From Pelobacter sp. UBA6812 (GTDB lineage: Bacteria; Desulfobacterota; Desulfuromonadia; Desulfuromonadales; Syntrophotaleaceae), in assembly GCA_002452265.1 (NCBI GenBank), contig DKEW01000053.1, positions 1 to 42,459 of the forward strand: a stretch of DNA of 42,459 nucleotides. The letters run 5' to 3'. Of the stretch, positions 17,032-25,389 are shown piece after piece; the stretch's first letter is position 1, and every line of letters begins with the position of its first letter. The notes under the pieces are model-generated. The model worked only from the letters and a program-made list of their open reading frames with translations. It did no database searches and had not been told where the DNA came from. Made by a program: the position numbers and the translations under genes.

Positions 17032-17907
17032 TCACTTTTTGTGGTAGACGGCAGGAGCAAGATATTTATACAGATCCTGCCCGCGCCCCAGGGTTTCGGA
17101 ATGGCCCAGAAAGAAATATCCCCCCTGGACAGTATGTTTGTGAAACTTCGCCACCAGGGTTTTGCGTGTCGGATCATCAAAATAGATCATAACGTTCCGA
17201 CAAAATATAATATGAAACGGCTTTTTGAACGGGAAGACATCGTTCATGAGGTTAAAACGCCGGAACGTAGCTTCCCGTCGCAGGTCTTCGATGACTTCGT
17301 ACTGACCGTCGGACAATTTACGAAAGTACTTGCGCAACAGGGGCTCCGGCAACATCTTCACCCGATCCTCCGGGTATACGCCACGTTTGGCTATATCAAG
17401 TACCCGCGAAGAAATGTCGGTGGCCAGGATACCGCCATCCCACTGAGAATACCTGTTGCCGAAATATTCGCGCATTAACATCAGCAACATATAAGCTTCT
17501 TCACCGCTGGAACAACCGGCACACCAGATCCGCAAATCCCTGATATTCTGTTTTTCCAACGTTGCGGTCAGATTTGGAAGCGCATTCTCGACAAAAAATT
17601 CAAAGTGCGATTTTTCCCTGTTGAAATACGTATGATTGGTGGAAATGCGATCGACAAGTTTACTAAGAGCCTGTTCCGTCGGATCATTCTGCAAGGTTTC
17701 ATAGTAACTTTTGAAATTGGCATGACCACTTTGCCTGAGAACTTTTTGTAATCTGCCAACCAGCAGTGAGCGTTTTTGCTCCGTAAGATTGATTCCAAAA
17801 CGCTTATAAATGAGAGAACGCAGCAACTCGAACTCTTCATTCGTGATGCTCATCAAAACGCCACTATCGGGAAACACTGTCGGCAAATCCCGTTTGGTAT
17901 CAGGCAT
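17032..17907 (-). CDS. cheR: Chemotaxis protein methyltransferase CheR
   Basis: Methylates receptor glutamates using S-adenosylmethionine. The 291 residues comprise an N-terminal helical domain (about 20-90, with NEEFELLRSLIYKRFGINL) and a Rossmann domain. The latter includes IWCAGCSSGEEAYML (AdoMet motif), ILATDISSRVLDIA, NLMNDVF and FHIIFCRNVMIYFD. The start overlaps the cheW end by eight bases. An internal ATG at 17853 would also give an intact domain. Confidence 0.96.
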   Translation of the reverse strand: MPDTKRDLPTVFPDSGVLMSITNEEFELLRSLIYKRFGINLTEQKRSLLVGRLQKVLRQSGHANFKSYYETLQNDPTEQALSKLVDRISTNHTYFNREKSHFEFFVENALPNLTATLEKQNIRDLRIWCAGCSSGEEAYMLLMLMREYFGNRYSQWDGGILATDISSRVLDIAKRGVYPEDRVKMLPEPLLRKYFRKLSDGQYEVIEDLRREATFRRFNLMNDVFPFKKPFHIIFCRNVMIYFDDPTRKTLVAKFHKHTVQGGYFFLGHSETLGRGQDLYKYLAPAVYHKK

Positions 17908-18376
17908 AAAATAATCTCTGGACGTCCAGTAGAATTTTCACTTCATTACTAACCTTACCGATGCCCTTGACATATTGCCCTGCTTGCGCCGTTCTGGCCG
18001 GAGGCAGTTCGATCTGGTCATCAGCGATTTCCGTCACCTCCTTGACCTGATCAATAATCAGGCCGGAAGTTTCTCCTTCAACCTGGACAACGATGATACA
18101 AGTACGATCATCATAGGCTCGATCAGGCATGCCAAACCGGGTGCGGATATCCATCACCGGTATAACCCTGCCACGAAGGTTAATAACACCCTTCATATAC
18201 CCCGGAAGGTCAGGGACTTCATTGATTTTCTGAATGCCCACAATTTCGGTGACATGGCGAATCTCGATACCGAAATCCTCGTTACCTACCTTAAACACAA
18301 GAAATTTCCCGTGCAGTGTATCCTCGGACGAAGCATTTACTTCAGACAACATATTTGTATGCGCTCCAGCAGTCAT
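17900..18376 (-). CDS. cheW: Chemotaxis coupling protein CheW
   Basis: A 158-residue SH3-like adaptor that links CheA to receptors. Family motifs are FKVGNEDFGIEIRHVTEIV, GVINLRGRVIPVMDIR and GLIIDQVKEV. A short 22-residue N-terminal extension precedes the domain. An AAGGGGG Shine-Dalgarno lies seven bases before the ATG at 18376. It is the only stand-alone CheW in the window and follows cheA by 74 bp. Confidence 0.95.
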   Translation of the reverse strand: MTAGAHTNMLSEVNASSEDTLHGKFLVFKVGNEDFGIEIRHVTEIVGIQKINEVPDLPGYMKGVINLRGRVIPVMDIRTRFGMPDRAYDDRTCIIVVQVEGETSGLIIDQVKEVTEIADDQIELPPARTAQAGQYVKGIGKVSNEVKILLDVQRLFYA

Positions 18377-18450
18377 ATAATTCCCCCTTCGTAGGACTTT
18401 GTTTTGCGGTTGAAGCTACCGACATGCATCATATGCCCAATACGAACCAA

Positions 18451-21102
18451 CTATTGGGCCTGTAAGTGTCTTTGCCCCACATGCTCTTCCACCAAGGTAG
18501 CCACGTCGAGAATCAGGCAGACTTCTCCATTGCCGAGGATAGTACACCCGGAAGCAACCCGCACATTTCCGATATAATCGGATAAGCCTTTGATAACGGT
18601 TTGTTGTTGACCGAGAATTTCGTCGACAAGCAGACAGAGGTATTTATCCTGATACTCAACGACGATTAAAACGCCATCTTCGATCGATTTGTAATCTGCC
18701 GGTTCTTCAAGCAGCCTGTCGAGATAGATGACCGGATGAAAACTGTCTCTGACCTTTGCCAGTTCCAGGCCATCGGGCATGACCGTAATATCCTCGCTGG
18801 TCGGCCGGAAAATTTCCCGGATCGACAGAAGCGGTACAATGCAACGGGACTGTCCGATACGCACCAACATACCGTCTATGATGGCCAGCGTCAGAGGGAT
18901 TCGCAAGGTTATGCGCGACCCTTGACCCAGCGTACTTTGTACCTCGATCTTGCCCTTGATCTTTTCCAGATTCTTTTTCACAACATCCATACCGACACCC
19001 CGACCAGAAACGTCAGTCACTTTATCGGCAGTAGAAAACCCGGGTTGGAAAATAAGGTTGAAAATTTCCTTTTCGCTGAGATGGCTACCATCCCCTGAAA
19101 CCAACCCCTTGCTGATGGCCTTGGACAAAATTTTATCCCGGTTAAGTCCACGCCCATCATCCTCCACCTCAATCCACACCTCCCCTTCCTGGTGCCGGGC
19201 CGAGAGTTTAACCACACCTTTCTCGGCTTTACCGCAGGCGGTACGTTCCGAAGGCGTTTCAAGACCATGGTCAAGGGAGTTACGAAGCAGATGCACCAGA
19301 GGATCGGTAATTTGCTCAATGACTGTTTTATCGACCTCCGTTTCCTGGCCGAACAACTGAAGATCAACCTTTTTGCCGGACTTGATAGACAAGTCATGCA
19401 CCAATCGGATCATGCGGCGAAACAGACCGGATACCGGGATCATCCGGATAACCATCGCCATTTCCTGCAGATCGCGGACCAGTTTACTCATCTGCTGGGC
19501 GGCCTTGTTAAAGTTATCCAGCTCCAGACCTTCGATATCGGGGCTGCGCAACAACATATTCTCGGCGATGACCATTTCGCCTATCAGGTTGATCAGGTCG
19601 TCCAGTTTGCCCAGATCGACACGTATATCCTGGCGATTCATAGCCGGCTGTTTCGCCTTGGCCTTGGCACTCGGCGAAGCCGCGGAAGACTCGCCAGATT
19701 GTTTAGCCGAGGTGCTGGTTTTCTGGATTTCAAGGGCCTTGGCCAATTGTTCCGGCTGCACCTTGCCTCGCGCCACAAGCAACTCACCCAAAGGCTTGCG
19801 CTGTTCTTCGATTACTTCATCGATTTCATCTTCACTGGCCAAACCCTCCTCGATGAGGATTTCCCCCAACAAGCGAGATGATCGGCCAGAACAGGAGGAC
19901 TGTTCGTCCTCTTCAGCCGGGGAAGCCGATGTCTCTGGCCAAGCCGACTCCCGCAGCGTCTCTTCGGCTGACCGGGCAGCCCCGGCAGCAGTCTCTTCGG
20001 CCGGTGAAGCATCAGCATCTTCGGCAGGAACATAATACGCGAGTTGCTTCAGGTAGCTATCCAAATCCTCGATGATCCCCTTTCCCCCTTCCTGGGCGAC
20101 ATCGGCCACGGCCCCCCTGAGGGCGTCGAGACACCCCAGCAAAGCTTCGGCCGGGGACCCATTGGGAAACTCCCGACCCTCCTTGGCAACATCGAGCAAG
20201 GATTCCATCTGGTGAGTAAGTTTTTCCATATGACTGAAACTGAAAAAGCCGCTGTTACCTTTAAAGCTGTGAACATTACGATACAGCTCCGCGATCCCTT
20301 CAGCATCAAGATTATCGTCACTCCAAGCCAACAGCCCCTGTTCAACATTCTGCAACAACTCGTCAGCTTCCTGAACAAACCGCTCAAGCATTTCCGGCGA
20401 AATAAGCATCTGCATGAGATCATCCAGATCCCCTGCATCATCTGTCACAGGATCAGCAGTCTCTTCGGCAACGCTATCTTGACCACCAAATTCGACAGTC
20501 CGGATACTCTGTAACGCGTCCTGGGCGGCCTTGGCCAGCAATTCCGAAATGTAATTGGCGGCTTCCTCCATACCCTGGTCATTCAATTCCTGTTCAACGT
20601 AATCCATCGCCTCTCTTGCAAAATCGCAGGATTGACAAAGATATTGAACATGCTCGGGGATCATCTGAATCTTACCTGCCCGGATCAAATCGAGCAGGCT
20701 CTCCGCCGCATGAGCAACGTGCGCGATATGGTTCAACTCCAAAAATCCGGCACTGCCCTTCATGGAATGGAACAGGCGAAAAATAGCATTCATGGTTTCG
20801 CCATGACCGTTGATACATTGAAAAACGCTGCAGGAACGGCACTCTTCGGCAGATGAGGCATGAAGACAGGACTGATCGCCCCCCTCGACATATCCGGTAT
20901 GCAACCAGCAGGGCATGTCAACAGACCGACCATGCCTATGACACGCATTGTTGGTACATTCCTTGGTCAACCAGCAATCGACAAGCTGACAACTCTGCCC
21001 CAATTCGATAATCGTGGGTTCGAGATGGTCCAGCATCTCCCTGCTTTCCAAAAGAAATTCATTAACAATTTCAGCCTGTTCTGATAACAAATCAGTGCTC
21101 AT
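18451..21102 (-). CDS. cheA: Chemotaxis histidine kinase CheA with two HPt domains, Cys-rich insert and MshEN-like linker
   Basis: An 883-residue kinase. HPt-1 (about 8-175) has phospho-His112 in FHSMKGSAG, with a Cys-rich insert at 38-96 containing CW pairs at 43-44 and 65-66. HPt-2 (about 235-355) has His278 in VHSFKGNSG. Residues 411-460 hold two LGExL(x)xxG...Q motifs like MshEN repeats, where a P2 domain would be expected. Dimerisation (about 490-555), ATPase (LRNSLDHGLE; DDGRGL; SGRGVGMDVV) and CheW-like (about 740-880) domains follow. The ATG at 21102 has GAGAGG six bases upstream; an upstream in-frame start lacks one. Confidence 0.95.
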   Translation of the reverse strand: MSTDLLSEQAEIVNEFLLESREMLDHLEPTIIELGQSCQLVDCWLTKECTNNACHRHGRSVDMPCWLHTGYVEGGDQSCLHASSAEECRSCSVFQCINGHGETMNAIFRLFHSMKGSAGFLELNHIAHVAHAAESLLDLIRAGKIQMIPEHVQYLCQSCDFAREAMDYVEQELNDQGMEEAANYISELLAKAAQDALQSIRTVEFGGQDSVAEETADPVTDDAGDLDDLMQMLISPEMLERFVQEADELLQNVEQGLLAWSDDNLDAEGIAELYRNVHSFKGNSGFFSFSHMEKLTHQMESLLDVAKEGREFPNGSPAEALLGCLDALRGAVADVAQEGGKGIIEDLDSYLKQLAYYVPAEDADASPAEETAAGAARSAEETLRESAWPETSASPAEEDEQSSCSGRSSRLLGEILIEEGLASEDEIDEVIEEQRKPLGELLVARGKVQPEQLAKALEIQKTSTSAKQSGESSAASPSAKAKAKQPAMNRQDIRVDLGKLDDLINLIGEMVIAENMLLRSPDIEGLELDNFNKAAQQMSKLVRDLQEMAMVIRMIPVSGLFRRMIRLVHDLSIKSGKKVDLQLFGQETEVDKTVIEQITDPLVHLLRNSLDHGLETPSERTACGKAEKGVVKLSARHQEGEVWIEVEDDGRGLNRDKILSKAISKGLVSGDGSHLSEKEIFNLIFQPGFSTADKVTDVSGRGVGMDVVKKNLEKIKGKIEVQSTLGQGSRITLRIPLTLAIIDGMLVRIGQSRCIVPLLSIREIFRPTSEDITVMPDGLELAKVRDSFHPVIYLDRLLEEPADYKSIEDGVLIVVEYQDKYLCLLVDEILGQQQTVIKGLSDYIGNVRVASGCTILGNGEVCLILDVATLVEEHVGQRHLQAQ

Positions 21103-21209
21103 TGGTGCCTCTCTGATGTGGTTTTCGCCCCCGGGTTCATCTAAACTGGGTCCGGTGCGGGACAGTCCATTTATTGTCATGGACCGTAACGGCTTATACC
21201 GGCGGCCAG

Positions 21210-21239
21210 ATCATACTTCAAATTTCGGGCCACATTCAA
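21210..21239 (-). promoter_or_regulatory. Candidate sigma-70 promoter of the che operon
   Basis: On the minus strand TTGAAT (21239-21234) and TATGAT (21215-21210) are 18 bases apart, about 110 bases upstream of cheA. No sigma-28 or sigma-54 element was seen in this direction. Confidence 0.3.
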
Positions 21240-21491
21240 CGACTTTATGCAACAATTAATAATCCGGTCGTATACAGCTTTATAGCAGGGTGATTGCCCC
21301 CTGCATGCCTACGTTAAAAGAATTCAAAGCGTGGCCCGCCCCATTTCTGTTGCACCCCACATGAAATTTCGCCACACCTCCAGAGCTCCCCACAGATTCC
21401 CGACCTGTCAAAACCTTGGCCACAACCGCCACGATAAGTAGGCTAATCCTCTCAACTATAAATTTCCCCCTATCTTTCAATACGTTAATGC

Positions 21492-21508
21492 TTGGCACAA
21501 TAATAGCA
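21492..21508 (+). promoter_or_regulatory. Sigma-54 type promoter before the flagellar TPR-flgB unit
   Basis: TTGGCACAATAATAGCA has GG and GC dinucleotides exactly ten bases apart. It matches the TGGCAC half fully and the TTGC half with one mismatch. It lies 62 bases before the ATG of the TPR gene, so a short leader is expected. Confidence 0.6.
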
Positions 21509-21570
21509 AAAGCTCTTCAAACCCGAGAAAAATGATATTTTCACCTTTTTCATCCAAGATTTTGTGACTT

Positions 21571-23949
21571 ATGACCAAATTTCGATTGGCATTGACCATA
21601 CTGCTGTTTTTCGGGATCGCGCTTCCTGCCCATGCGTCCGACAAATCCCTATTGCAGAATCTTGCCAAGGTAGATGTGTTTGATCTATCCAGGGTGGTGT
21701 TTGATTTTTCGGAAGTGCCGGAATTGAAGCTCGAAACATCAGGGCAGCGTATCGACCTCCTGCTTCGCAACACGGAAGTTGCCGCGTCTCTACAGGTTCT
21801 GCCCGAGGATGACAAAATCGTTAAGGTCCTTTTCGCCCGCAAACCTAAAGAACTGTTGGTCTCTATTCTTCTACATAAAATACCAACCCGGGTTGCCACG
21901 ATAAAAAACCCCGCAACCAAGCAAGTCACTCTTGATATCAGTTGGGCGACCAGCGGCGCCAGTCGTCCTGCCGTTGCCTTTCAACTCAGCGGCATGCCGA
22001 CTGCACATGCATCTCTGAAAAATATTGCGACGCCACAAGTAACTTCCGCGTATACCGGCCGCTGGCAGGATTTTTTTAAAACATTCCATACGCCCCTCGA
22101 GATTCCGGTCCCGATGAGCCACGCCGTTCCGGTGCTACCATCCTGGCCTGTCGGGAAGGGAGAGAATCCTGGCCACCCTTTGGTGCAATTGGCGAACACC
22201 GGTCAATGGCAATTGTTGCTTGAAAAAATCAAAAAAGCGCCCAAATCCGGGGCACCTGATATAACGACAGTGCTGCACGCTGAAGCTCTGTTACGTGCAG
22301 GACATCCGGATCGTGCTCTCGAGGTTTTGGACCGACAGCGGTCTCCCCTGAAAGAAGTTGCCCTCGCAAACAGGGCTGCTTATCTTCGTGCCCTGTCGGA
22401 GGCCATCTGTGGCGATCCATATCAGGCGCGAGCATCTCTTTTACCCCTACTGGAGCAGCAGAACGCGACCGCTGTCATGACCCCTTTCGGCCGTCTGCTT
22501 GACGCTGAGTTGTTGCTGGCCATCGGGAGACATGCTCAAGCTTATGAAATACTCAAGGAACCTGTTCAAAATTGGCCAACCAACCTGCAACGTCCCGTAC
22601 AGTGGCGACGGGCAGAAGCGTTGACCCTTATCGGCAAAACGATCGAAGCCAACCGCAACTTTCAGCATCTGTTCAACCGTACCGACCTTTACGCCAAGTT
22701 TCCCGAAATCCGCTACCATGCTGCGTTAGCTTCCCTTAAAACCGGTCTTTACCGGCAAGCCGAGCAATATTTTCGAACCCTGGCGACCGACCTGCACAAT
22801 TCGGTGGATCATGGAAACGCCCTGGTTTACGCGGCCAGAGCCGCTTACCTTGATAACGACCTCAAATCCGCCCTGGTGACCCTTGAGCAACTTCGTGACA
22901 ATTATGAAGGTACGGAGCCTGGATATCGTGCCTGGCTGGCTCTTCTCGATCATCGTTTTCAAAAACGGGGGTCCATGGCCGTTGCTCAAATCGCCCGCGA
23001 CTACGGTACCATCGCCAAGCAAGCTCCCATACGCGGTCTGCGTGAAGAAGCTGCCTTCAAACAAGCGCTTGTGCTTTACCTGCACCAACAACCGGAGCGT
23101 GCCGTCGAGCTGCTGCAAATTTTTCTGAATAACTTTTCTCACGGGCCGTTGTTGAATGAAGCCCGGGCCCTTTTGTCCGAATTACTGCCACCCCTTATTC
23201 AGGGCCTGATCACTAACGGGCATGACATGAAAGCGGTCGTCATGGTCGAACAAAATCGCGAATTGTTGATCAACGGCAATCTGGCCTGGCCATTTCTTCC
23301 CGATCTGGCTAAAGCTTACACACGCCTTGGATTATGGGAGAAAGCTTGTAAAAGCTACTTTTTCCTCATCGACCGCGGCACCAAACGTCAACAAGACAAA
23401 GCCTATTACCTGCCCCTGACACAATTGTTGCATGATAGGGCCCAGTACGCCATGGCCGCCTCCTTTGCCCAGCGTTATCTGGATAAGTACCCATCGGGAG
23501 CGGACCGGGAGAAACTTTTCGAATTGCAATTAGCGGCGCTGGAAAAATCCAATCGCCTGGACGAAGCTGTAAAACTGCTCAAACAACCAAAACATCCCCA
23601 GAGCGACGGCATTGAACTCCAAAGCGCCCGCATTCATTGGAAACGTGAAGAATTCACGGAGATCATCAACCAACCAAAAGGTCTGAACAATACGCACGAA
23701 GGACTATATCTCAGAGCGGAAGCTCTCTTCCGGGCTTCGCGCTCTACCGAAGCACTTAGCCTTTATGAACAATTGCAGCAACAGACAGAATATGCCGACC
23801 AGGCAACTTATCGTTGTGGCCAGATAAAGCTTAAAGCCGGGGATACCCACTTGGCACTTAAGCTTTTTGGCCAACTTGCCGAAAATAGTCCAGCTTCTTT
23901 TTGGGGTCGATTGGCAAAGGACGCCATCGATGCCAACACCATGAACTGA
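21571..23949 (+). CDS. Periplasmic AMIN-like/TPR protein at head of flagellar operon (PflA-like)
   Basis: A 792-residue exported protein. A signal peptide (about 1-22, ending PAHA) is followed by a beta-rich AMIN-like domain (about 35-125, with RVVFDFSEVPEL and a DKIVKVLFARKP strand) and a linker. A long alpha-solenoid of TPR-type repeats then runs from about 205 to 790 (for example AEALLRAGHPDRALEVLD and AEALFRASRSTEALSLYEQ). It directly precedes flgB with a 21-bp gap and has its own sigma-54 type promoter. The architecture and size resemble the Campylobacter/Helicobacter motor scaffold PflA. Homology is not shown; a peptidoglycan-binding assembly factor is the alternative. Confidence 0.8.
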   Translation: MTKFRLALTILLFFGIALPAHASDKSLLQNLAKVDVFDLSRVVFDFSEVPELKLETSGQRIDLLLRNTEVAASLQVLPEDDKIVKVLFARKPKELLVSILLHKIPTRVATIKNPATKQVTLDISWATSGASRPAVAFQLSGMPTAHASLKNIATPQVTSAYTGRWQDFFKTFHTPLEIPVPMSHAVPVLPSWPVGKGENPGHPLVQLANTGQWQLLLEKIKKAPKSGAPDITTVLHAEALLRAGHPDRALEVLDRQRSPLKEVALANRAAYLRALSEAICGDPYQARASLLPLLEQQNATAVMTPFGRLLDAELLLAIGRHAQAYEILKEPVQNWPTNLQRPVQWRRAEALTLIGKTIEANRNFQHLFNRTDLYAKFPEIRYHAALASLKTGLYRQAEQYFRTLATDLHNSVDHGNALVYAARAAYLDNDLKSALVTLEQLRDNYEGTEPGYRAWLALLDHRFQKRGSMAVAQIARDYGTIAKQAPIRGLREEAAFKQALVLYLHQQPERAVELLQIFLNNFSHGPLLNEARALLSELLPPLIQGLITNGHDMKAVVMVEQNRELLINGNLAWPFLPDLAKAYTRLGLWEKACKSYFFLIDRGTKRQQDKAYYLPLTQLLHDRAQYAMAASFAQRYLDKYPSGADREKLFELQLAALEKSNRLDEAVKLLKQPKHPQSDGIELQSARIHWKREEFTEIINQPKGLNNTHEGLYLRAEALFRASRSTEALSLYEQLQQQTEYADQATYRCGQIKLKAGDTHLALKLFGQLAENSPASFWGRLAKDAIDANTMN

Positions 23950-23970
23950 TCTTCTTGAGAGGTGCAACTC

Positions 23971-24384
23971 ATGTCCGAAATGAAAATTTTCGATCGCACC
24001 ATAGGCATGCTGGGCAAAGTTCTTGACCTGCGGCAACGCAAGCAGGAATTGATCGCCTCCAACATTGCCAATGCCGAAACACCTGGCTATATCCCGTCCA
24101 GATTGTCTTTTGAAGATGACCTGGCCAAAGCCCTTGAGCACAAACAGCAACCCCAATCACCTGTGCACCCTCGGCATATTCCGATCACTGTAGCCGGAGT
24201 AGATTCGTTGACCGGTCAAACCGTGCGCCGTGCCGACCAGGGCGTCAGCATCGACGGCAACGGTGTGGACCTCGATCGACAATTGATCGCTCAGAGCGAA
24301 AACCAACTGCTCTACGAATCCGCTGCACAAATTATCACCAAGAAACTCGCTACCCTCAAATATGTTTGCCAAGACGGTCGATAA
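23971..24384 (+). CDS. flgB: Flagellar proximal rod protein FlgB
   Basis: A 137-residue proximal rod subunit exported through the flagellar gate. The rod/hook N-terminal motif RQELIASNIANAETPGY is present at about residues 24-42 and the C-terminal helix LIAQSENQLLYESAAQII matches the family. An AGAGG Shine-Dalgarno precedes the ATG at 23971; a GTG three codons upstream is less likely. FlgC and FliE follow, the usual rod cassette. Confidence 0.95.
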   Translation: MSEMKIFDRTIGMLGKVLDLRQRKQELIASNIANAETPGYIPSRLSFEDDLAKALEHKQQPQSPVHPRHIPITVAGVDSLTGQTVRRADQGVSIDGNGVDLDRQLIAQSENQLLYESAAQIITKKLATLKYVCQDGR

Positions 24385-24396
24385 AGGAGAGTTTTC

Positions 24397-24828
24397 ATGG
24401 ATATTTTTACTGCCATGCAGGTAAGTGCTTCGGCTCTTTCCGCCCAGCGCACCCGGCTTAACGTTATAAGTGCCAACCTCGCCAACGTCGGCACCACCCG
24501 CACTCCCGAAGGTGGACCTTACCGCAAACGCGACGTGGTATTTCAGTCGAGTCAAAACGTCTTTGATGACCAGCTTAAGCAAGCTATGGACAGGAATGTG
24601 CAAGGGGTGGAAGTAGCCCAGATAAAACCGAACTCGCGGAGCTTTCAGACCATCTATCAGCCAGGCCATCCCGATGCCGATGAAAACGGCATGCTGACGC
24701 TGCCGAATGTCAACGTCGAGGAAGAGGTCGTCGATATGATGACGGCCATGCGCAACTATGAAGCCAACATTACTGCCATTAAGTCTGCCCAACGCATGGC
24801 TACCAAGGCCCTTGAGATAGGCCGCTGA
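24397..24828 (+). CDS. flgC: Flagellar proximal rod protein FlgC
   Basis: A 143-residue rod protein. It has the RLNVISANLANVGTTRTPEGGPYRKRDV segment typical of FlgC and the C-terminal VNVEEEVVDMMTAMRNYEANI helix. An AAAGGAGAG Shine-Dalgarno lies just before the ATG. It sits 12 bp after flgB and 8 bp before fliE. Confidence 0.96.
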   Translation: MDIFTAMQVSASALSAQRTRLNVISANLANVGTTRTPEGGPYRKRDVVFQSSQNVFDDQLKQAMDRNVQGVEVAQIKPNSRSFQTIYQPGHPDADENGMLTLPNVNVEEEVVDMMTAMRNYEANITAIKSAQRMATKALEIGR

Positions 24829-24836
24829 GGAGATTT

Positions 24837-25136
24837 ATGAAAAACATCGGCGCGATTCCCCAGACCATAGCGGCGGTAACCAAAACCGACGCAGGAACCC
24901 AAGCTCAGAAAAGCGGTTCTTCTTTTGGCGACATGCTTTCCGGAGCCATCGAGGAAGTCAATAAGACCCAGATTCAGGCCGACCAGGCCATCGAAAAGTT
25001 GCAGACCGGCGAGTCGCGCAATATCCACGAAGTCATGATCTCCATGGAAAAAGCCGGTATTTCCATGCGCCTGATGGTGCAGATGCGGAACAAGGTTCTT
25101 GAGGCCTACCAGGAAGTAATGCGCATGCAGATCTAA
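24837..25136 (+). CDS. fliE: Flagellar hook-basal body complex protein FliE
   Basis: A 99-residue adaptor that joins the MS ring to the rod. The family signature SFGDMLSGAIEEVNKTQ is at about residues 29-45, and NIHEVMISMEKAGISMRLMVQMRNKVLEAYQEVMRMQI closes the protein. GAGGAG precedes the ATG. A long gap of 253 bp follows before fliF. Confidence 0.95.
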   Translation: MKNIGAIPQTIAAVTKTDAGTQAQKSGSSFGDMLSGAIEEVNKTQIQADQAIEKLQTGESRNIHEVMISMEKAGISMRLMVQMRNKVLEAYQEVMRMQI

Positions 25137-25166
25137 GCGCTTTGCTATCCTTCGAGATTTGCTTTT

Positions 25167-25256
25167 GACAGATTTCGTTGATGGTCACATCGACGGGGAC
25201 CTGTCAACTCTCACACAAGGGGAAGCGTTCGACATGTCAGTATCATGACAGAACGC
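25167..25256 (+). other. Two stem-loops in the fliE-fliF gap
   Basis: Hairpin 1 has stem GTTGATG/CATCGAC (25177-25183, 25188-25194, loop GTCA), flanked by GACAG/CTGTC (25167-25171, 25201-25205). Hairpin 2 has stem GCGTTC/GAACGC (25225-25230, 25251-25256) enclosing TGTCA/TGACA (25235-25239, 25246-25250) with a four-base bulge. Neither has a T-tract. Confidence 0.5.
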
Positions 25257-25389
25257 ATATTCCGTAACAGATGAAGGCGTTCAGGTTGCCCTCATTACTA
25301 ATCGTGCGCTTCCAGGGATGAGGCTGCCGGATATCCGTGATCACCAGGACAACGGCATACCCGCCCATGACAATGAAAGGTTTGGCCCC

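Larger units (their letters stand above)
21103..21570. other. Divergent control region between cheA and the flagellar operon
   Basis: This 468-bp region holds no gene. It contains the candidate cheA promoter on the minus strand and a -24/-12 element on the plus strand close to the TPR gene. It becomes AT-rich toward 21570. Confidence 0.6.

Noticed and set aside
25276..25289. GG-N10-GC before fliF as a sigma-54 promoter
   Set aside because: Only the dinucleotides fit; the -24 half (AGGCGTT) departs from TGGCACG. Kept only as a note on the fliE-fliF gap.
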